From Stomorhina lunata (lineage: Eukaryota; Arthropoda; Insecta; Diptera; Rhiniidae): a stretch of DNA of 64,000 nt. Under the pieces are notes generated by a model. It searched no databases and was not told where the DNA came from. It saw nothing but the letters and a program-made list of their open reading frames with translations. How positions within the stretch are numbered: position 1 is the first letter of the stretch; every line of letters starts with the position of its first letter. Shown here one piece after another: positions 58,001 to 64,000 of this stretch. The stretch is from the NCBI GenBank assembly GCA_933228675.1, contig OW121744.1, positions 100,076,813 through 100,140,812 of the forward strand, read 5' to 3'. Made by a program: the position numbers and the translations under genes.

Positions 58001-60440
58001 TTGGTTCTATTTTATTTCTAAGAAATGTATAAGTCGCACAAAAAAGAATTGATGGAAAATCTTTAGCCGATCAAAAATTATATGTATTTAAGTTTCAATT
58101 TTTTTGTCTTTTTTTTGCCACAAAAAGTGATAACAGATATAAAAAAACTTGTTCAGAAACTTATATAGCATTTATAATTTTTGGTACGATCCGAGAGATT
58201 TTAGCATTTTCTTAAACTTCTTAAAAAAATTAAGAAAAAACATGCCTACTCTTCTAGCTTATCTCCTATAATTTAAGAGATATTTGACTTTAAACATTTT
58301 CTTGTACATTTTTTGGCATGACTTTTGGCCTTTTTTGGCTTATTAATCATTTTTGGTAAGACGGAAAATTTTTTTAAAAATACCGTAAAATTGACGATAG
58401 ATTTCTAAGTTAAGTAGAAGAAAAAAATCTTAATAATTTAAAGTTTATAGCACAGAAAAATTTTTCAAAGTTTGAAAACCGAAAAAATCTTGAAAAATAT
58501 ATTATTTTCAAACAAAAGTAACTTTATTTTTTCTATATTTCTGAAACTTTTTTTAAAAAAACTTAATTTTTTAACATTTTCTAAAAGACTAGACTAAAGG
58601 AATTTCTGTAAACTATATTTAAAATAATTTTAGGCATGCACCCTATAACCAGTAAAGGTTGAAAATCAGAAATTTTTGGACAAAACATGAGTTTTTGTGT
58701 CTGTAAAAAAATTTTATTAAGGATTTCAAAAGTTTTTTTTATTAAATTATATTAAATGTAATGTTCGTAAGGTCTGTGCAAAAACCAGATAGAGCCCGGT
58801 CATAAATGGGCTCACACGGCCCGTTTTTCTAACAAAACTCAAATTTTTATAAAGCGTACTTTACTGTATTCAAAAAAAAAATAATACAAATTTCATAACC
58901 CGTTTTGAATTTTATATTTCTGAATTTCAAAGATACTGGTCTATACTGTTTCCAAAAATGGTCCCAAAAACTTGTTTAGTTTTAGAGATATCTGCAAAAA
59001 AATACAAAGTATGGATAACAAATTATATAAATTTATTACAAAATTATATAAATTTATTACTTTTGTGTATTCAAAAATATTCATAAAAATTTCAGAACTC
59101 TTTCTAAAATTTACGTTTCTGAATTTCTAATATACTTGTCTATACGGAGTCCAAAAATGGTGCTAATATCTTGTTTAGTTTAAGAGATTTTTGCAAAATA
59201 CTATAAAATTATATAAATTTATTGTTGTTGCACTTTTTTGACAAAAGTCTTAAATTAATTTCTAAATTGTGAAAAGTTTTTGCCCTCACCTAAAAGTATA
59301 TAAAATTCCCTTTCCATTGATGTATAACATGTCTGTCCAGTCTTATTTTGGTACTGAAAAAAGTTTGATAATTTTTTTTTTTCAAAAAAAGAACCTAACT
59401 TTATTTTTTCTATATATTTGAATATTTTTTTCAAAAGACTTAATTTATTAAAAATTTTCTAAGATATTAGGCTTCAGGGATACTTTTAAATTATATTTTT
59501 AATAATTTTGTATAGGCACCCTATAACCAGCGATGTTCGAAAATCACCAATTTTCGGACAAAACTTGATTTTTTTTTTGTGTTTGTAAAAAATTTGATTT
59601 TATTATTCGAAAACTTTTTCTTATTAAATTATGTTAAGTGTGTGATCATTAGGTATGTGCAAAAATCTAGGATAGGGACCATAAATGGGGTCACACGGCC
59701 CGTTTTTCTAAAAAAAACTCAAATTTTCATAAAGAATTTTTTTTTATATAGAAAAGTTTCTATATTCAAAAAAATTAATTAATGGTTTGTTCTGAAATTT
59801 ATATTTCTGAAATTCCAAGATATTGGTCTACACTGCGTCCAAAAATTGTCATAATACCTTGTTTAGTTTTAGAGATTTTTGCAAAAAATTACAAGGTATT
59901 AAAAAAAATTATATAAAATTATTACAAAAAGTGTTCGTTTGTACATTCAAAAATTTTCGTTAAAATTTCAGAATTTTTTCCAAAATTTTTATTTCTGAAT
60001 TTCCAAGATATTGGCCTTTACAGTGTCTAAAAATTGTCATAATACCTTGTTTGGTTTTAGAGATTTTTGCAAAAAAAATACAAAATATTCTTAGAAAATT
60101 GCATAAATTTATTACAAAATGTGCACTTTTGTGTATTCAAAAATGTTCATAAAAATTTCAGAAGTCTTTCTAAAGTTTATATTTCTGAATTTCGAATATA
60201 ATAGTCTTTACTGTGTCCAAAAGTGATTTTAATATCTTATTTAGTTTTAGAGATTTTTGCAAAATATTACAAAATAATATTAAAAAATTATGTAAATCTA
60301 TAGTTGTAGCACTTTTTTGACAAAAGTCTGACATCAGTTTCTAAATTGTGAAAAGTTTTTGTACTCACTTAAAAGTATATAAAATTTCCTTTCCATTGAT
60401 ATATAACATGTTTACCTTATCTTAGTTTGGTAGTTGTAAA
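58001..60440 (+). repeat. Diverged duplication, ~0.9-1.1-kb unit, two copies
   Basis: Pairs of matching phrases: 'caccctataaccag' at 58639 and 59518; 'cacacggcccgtttttct' at 58812 and 59693; 'aaaagtatataaaatt' at about 59292 and 60371. The spacing is about 880 bp, rising to about 1080 bp through an extra inner block. Non-coding; probably part of a larger fly repeat. Confidence 0.75.
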
Positions 60441-60947
60441 GTCGTAAAGTCTAAAGTTGTTTTACATTTTAAAATAGCCCCCACATAAGGTACTTTCTCG
60501 GAATATCCCGATATTTACTTAAGATCAGTTATGTAGACTACCTTATTTTCGGACTTTACCTACTATATTTTTTCTTAATTGTTATATTTGAATTTTATCA
60601 GTCGCAAAATGTACACAAAAACCAAAATATGCGATAAAACCTAATCAGTCTTAAAAAGTTTGAGCATATGTTTCCAAAATAAATGTCGAACTGATAATAA
60701 TAATAATAATGTTTGTTAATAAAATAAAAAATGTATTTATAAATTTCATTAACAATATTCATTATTAAACAATTTATTTATATATAATCTTCACACATTC
60801 AATAAATATATCTACAAATCGCTCTTCATTAAACACAAACATTACTCAGAAATTCTAAAACGAAATTGACCATATAAGCCTCTTAAACCCAGAGTTACCA
60901 TCAGTATTAAAAAAAACTCATACCCATAAATTTCGTACAAAATTATT
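60441..60947. other. 3' flank of gene G
   Basis: AT-rich; an (aat)n run near 60697-60710. Nothing else was seen. Confidence 0.5.
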
Positions 60948-60967
60948 TTTATTAATAAAAACTCAAC

Positions 60968-61386
60968 TCAAATCTTCTCCACCCTCAAATAAATCCCCTG
61001 CTCCGTGGCCAACATAAAACTTTTCTTATCATAAACCAACGGTATTTGGGTCTGATCACAAATCGAGAACTTAAAATTCCTCAAAAGCATTACCAGACCA
61101 ATCACCGATTGCATTTTGCCGAAACGCATGCCAATACAGTTGCGTGGACCCTCGCCAAAGGCTAAATAAACACATGGATCACGCTGAGCCGCTACATCTT
61201 CGGCAAAGTGTTCGGGATTGAAGGTGTCGGGCGTGGCATAATAGTCGGGATCGCGGTGTATAGCACAGGCGGGTATTGAAATGTTCATGCCCTTCTTAAT
61301 GACATAGTTGGGATGATCGGGCACTGTGAAGTCGTTTAGGGCTATACGACTGATAATGGGTAAAACGGTGTAAAGGCGAAGGGTTT
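60968..61386 (-). CDS. Cytochrome P450 G, CYP6A-like, last exon only
   Basis: A 419-bp exon from the acceptor (ctttacag at 61394-61387) to the TGA at 60970-60968, encoding 139 residues once joined in phase 1. It starts ETLRLYTVLP and holds HRDPDYY, PEHF (for PERF) and heme loop FGEGPRNCIGMRFG with the iron-ligand Cys at exon residue 84. Length, phase and splice position match exon 2 of genes A-F, and the reading frame is intact, which argues that it is still spliced. The upstream exon is not in the window; everything from 61405 to 64000 is satellite inside the intron. If exon 1 is absent beyond the window, this is an orphan exon. A polyadenylation signal (minus strand) lies at 60953-60948. 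Confidence 0.85.
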
Positions 61387-61404
61387 CTGTAAAGGGAACA
61401 AAAT

Positions 61405-64000
61405 ATATAATTTTTTTTCTATAGAAAAATTTTTATATGAAATTTTTTTCAAAGAAAAATTTTCTTTATGAAATTTTTTCTATAGAAAAATTTAATTTAA
61501 GAAATTTTTCTATAGAAAAATTTTTCTTTAGGAAATTTTTTCTATAGAAAAATTTTTCTATAGGAAATTTTTTCTATAGAAAAATTTTTCTATAGGAAAT
61601 TTTTTCTATAGAAAAATTTTTCTATAGGAAATTTTTTCTATAGAAAAATTTTCTTTAGGACATTTTTTCTATAGAAAAAATTTCTTTAGTAAATTTTTTC
61701 TATAGAAAAATTTTCTTTATGAAAGTTTTTCTATAGAAAAATTTTCTTTAGGAAAGTTTTTCTATAGAAAAATTTTCTTTAGGAAAGTTTTTCTATAGAA
61801 AAATTTTCCTAAAGGAAATTTTTTCTATAGAACAATTTTCTTTAGGAAATTTTTTCTATAGAACAATTTTCTTTAGGAAATTTTTTCTATAGAAAAATTT
61901 TCTTTAGAAAATTTTTTCTATAGAAAAATTTTCTTTAGGAAATTTTTTCTATAGAAAAATTTTCTTTAGGAATTTTTTTCTATAGAAAAATTTTCCTTAG
62001 GAAATTTTTTCTAAAGAAAAATTTTCTTTAGGAAGTTTTTTCTATAGAAAAATTTTCTATAGGAAATTTTTTCTATAGAAAAATTTTTTCTATAGAAAAA
62101 TTTTCTTTGGGAAATTTTTTCTATAGATAAATTTTCTTTAGGAAATTTTTTCTATAGAAAAATTTTCTTTAGGAAATTTTCTTTAGGAAATTTTTCTATA
62201 GAAAAATTTTCTTTGGGAAATTTTTTCTATAGAAACATTTTCTTTAGGAAATTTTTTCTATAGAAAAATTTTCTTTAGGAAATTTTTTCGATAGAAAAAT
62301 TTTCTTTATGGAAGTTTTTTCTATAGAAAAATTTTCTTTAGGAAATTTTTTCTATAGAAAAATTTTCTTTAGGAAATTTTTTCTATAGAAAAATTTTCTT
62401 TAGGAAATTTTTTCTATAGAAAAATTTTCTTTAGGAAATTTTTTTTATAGAAAAATTTTCTTTAGGAAATTTTTTCTCTAGAAAAATTTTCTTTAGGAAA
62501 TTTTTTCTATAGAAAAATTTTCTTTAGGAATTCTTTTCTATAGAAAAAATTTCTTTAGTAAATTTTTTCTATAGAAAAATTTTCTTTATGAAAATTTTTC
62601 TATAGAAAAATTTTCTTTATGAAAGTTTTTCTATAGAAAAATTTTCTTTACAAAATTTTTTCTATAGAAAAATTTTCTTTAGGAAATTGTTTCTATAGAA
62701 AAATTTTCTTTAGGAAATTTTTTCTATAGAAAAATTTTCTTTAGGAATTCTTTTCTATAGAAAAATTTTCTTTAGGAATTCTTTTCTATAGAAAAATTTT
62801 CTTTAGGAAATTTTTTCTATAGAAAAATTTTTCTATAGGAAATTGTTTCTATAGAAAAATTTTCTTTAGGAAATTTTTTCTATAGAAACATTTTCTTTAG
62901 GACATTTTTTCTATAGAAAAAATTTCTTTAGTAAATTTTTTCTATAGAAAAATTTTCTTTATGAAAATTTTTCTATAGAAAAATTTTCTTTATGAAAGTT
63001 TTTCTATAGAAAAATTTTCTTTACAAAATTTTTTCTATAGAAAAATTTTCTTTAGGAAATTGTTTCTATAGAAAAATTTTCTTTAGGAAATTTTTTCTAT
63101 AGAAAAATTTTCTTTAAAAAATTTTTTCTATAGAAAAATTTTTTTTAGGAAATTTTTTCTATAGACAAATTTTTTTTAGGAAATTTTTTCTATAGAACAA
63201 TTTTTTTTAGGAAATTTTTTCTATAGAAAATGAAATTTTTTGTATAGAAAATTTACTTTATGATATTTTTTTTATAGAAAAATTTTCTTTAGGAATTTTT
63301 TTCGAAAGAAAAATTTTCTTTAGGAAATTTTTTCTATAGAAAATTTTTTTTTGGAAATTTTTTCTACAGAAAATTTTTTTTTATTAAATTTTTTCTATAG
63401 AAAAATTTTCTTTAGGAAATTTTTTCTATAGAAAAATTTTCTTTAGGAAATTTTTTCTATAGAAAAATTTTCTTTAGGAAATTTTTTCTATAGAAAAATT
63501 TTCTTAAGGAAATTTTTTCTATAGAAAAATTTTCTTTAGGAAATTTTTTCTATAGAAAAATTTTCTTTATGAAAGTTTTTCTATAGAAAAATTTTCTTTA
63601 CAAAATTTTTTCTATAGAAAAATTTTCTTTAGGAAATTGTTTCTATAGAAAAATTTTCTTTAGGAAATTTTTTCTATAGAAAAATTTTCTTTAAAAAATT
63701 TTTTCTATAGAAAAATTTTTTTTAGGAAATTTTTTCTATAGACAAATTTTTTTTAGGAAATTTTTTCTATAGAACAATTTTTTTTAAGGAAATTTTTTCT
63801 ATAGAAAATGAAATTTTTTGTATAGAAAATTTACTTTATGATATTTTTTTATAGAAAAATTTTCTTTAGGAATTTTTTTCGAAAGAAAAATTTTCTTTAG
63901 GAAATTTTTTCTATAGAAAATTTTTTTTTGGAAATTTTTTCTACAGAAATTTTTTTTTTATTAAATTTTTTCTATAGAAAAATTTTCTTTAGGAAATTTT
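61405..64000 (+). repeat. 31-bp satellite filling the intron of gene G
   Basis: At least 80 tandem copies of a 31-bp unit, attttctttaggaaattttt + tctatagaaaa, running to the window edge. The core TTTTTCTATAGAAAAA is a perfect 16-bp palindrome. A diagnostic variant run (tatgaaagtttttctatag, then ttctttacaaaa) recurs near 62616, 62988 and 63566, and the stretches after the last two match for about 400 bp, so blocks of up to about 580 bp were duplicated. Copies are more uniform than in the 16.4-kb array, suggesting recent growth. Confidence 0.96.

Overview
The window looks like nuclear DNA of a fly, probably a calyptrate (blowfly or muscid type). It is very AT-rich and full of satellites and transposon remains, and it carries a cluster of CYP6A-type cytochrome P450 genes. 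The assignment rests on three things: the P450s have one short phase-1 intron just before the ETLR motif, as dipteran CYP6A genes do; there are mariner and I-group LINE sequences; and interspersed repeats carry phrases such as 'accatagctcccatataa' that I know from muscoid fly genomes. The species is not determined.

There are seven P450 loci. Four lie on the + strand: A 18906-20474, B 29776-31335, C 39780-41343 and D 44418-45988. Three lie on the - strand: E 50740-49152, F 56805-55227 and G, of which only the last exon (61386-60968) is in the window. A to F are complete and open, encoding 498-507 residues with the membrane anchor, I-helix, ExxR and heme-cysteine motifs. B, C and D form one subgroup with matching TATA boxes. 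E and F form a second subgroup, and G resembles it in the K-helix (ETLRLY). These are ER membrane monooxygenases that would work with NADPH-P450 reductase. Their substrates cannot be read from sequence.

Layout: 0.7-7.5 kb holds dispersed repeats, a possible Helitron-like element, a tRNA-derived SINE and a TTAA-flanked MITE. 8.0-15.0 kb is a 30/31-bp satellite in two blocks, and 16.4-18.6 kb is a second 31-bp satellite. Gene A follows. 20.8-29.1 kb has copies of one dispersed repeat family, a third 31-bp satellite (22.2-25.3 kb) and a foldback element. Gene B follows. 31.5-36 kb has dispersed repeats, a nearly pure 10-bp minisatellite and a small MITE. Gene C lies between two inverted mariner-like copies, one of which carries a nested LINE fragment. 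Gene D follows. 46-48.4 kb holds SINE tails, a minisatellite and a dispersed repeat. Gene E, then decayed transposons (51.3-53.7 kb), gene F, and long duplicated repeats (57-60.4 kb) follow. Gene G ends the window, with its intron filled by at least 2.6 kb of a fourth 31-bp array.

The most notable patterns are the recurring ~31-bp period in four different AT-rich arrays (about 21% of the window), the satellite-filled intron of gene G, and two mariner copies that share the same disabling frameshift. No convincing non-P450, non-transposon protein gene was found.
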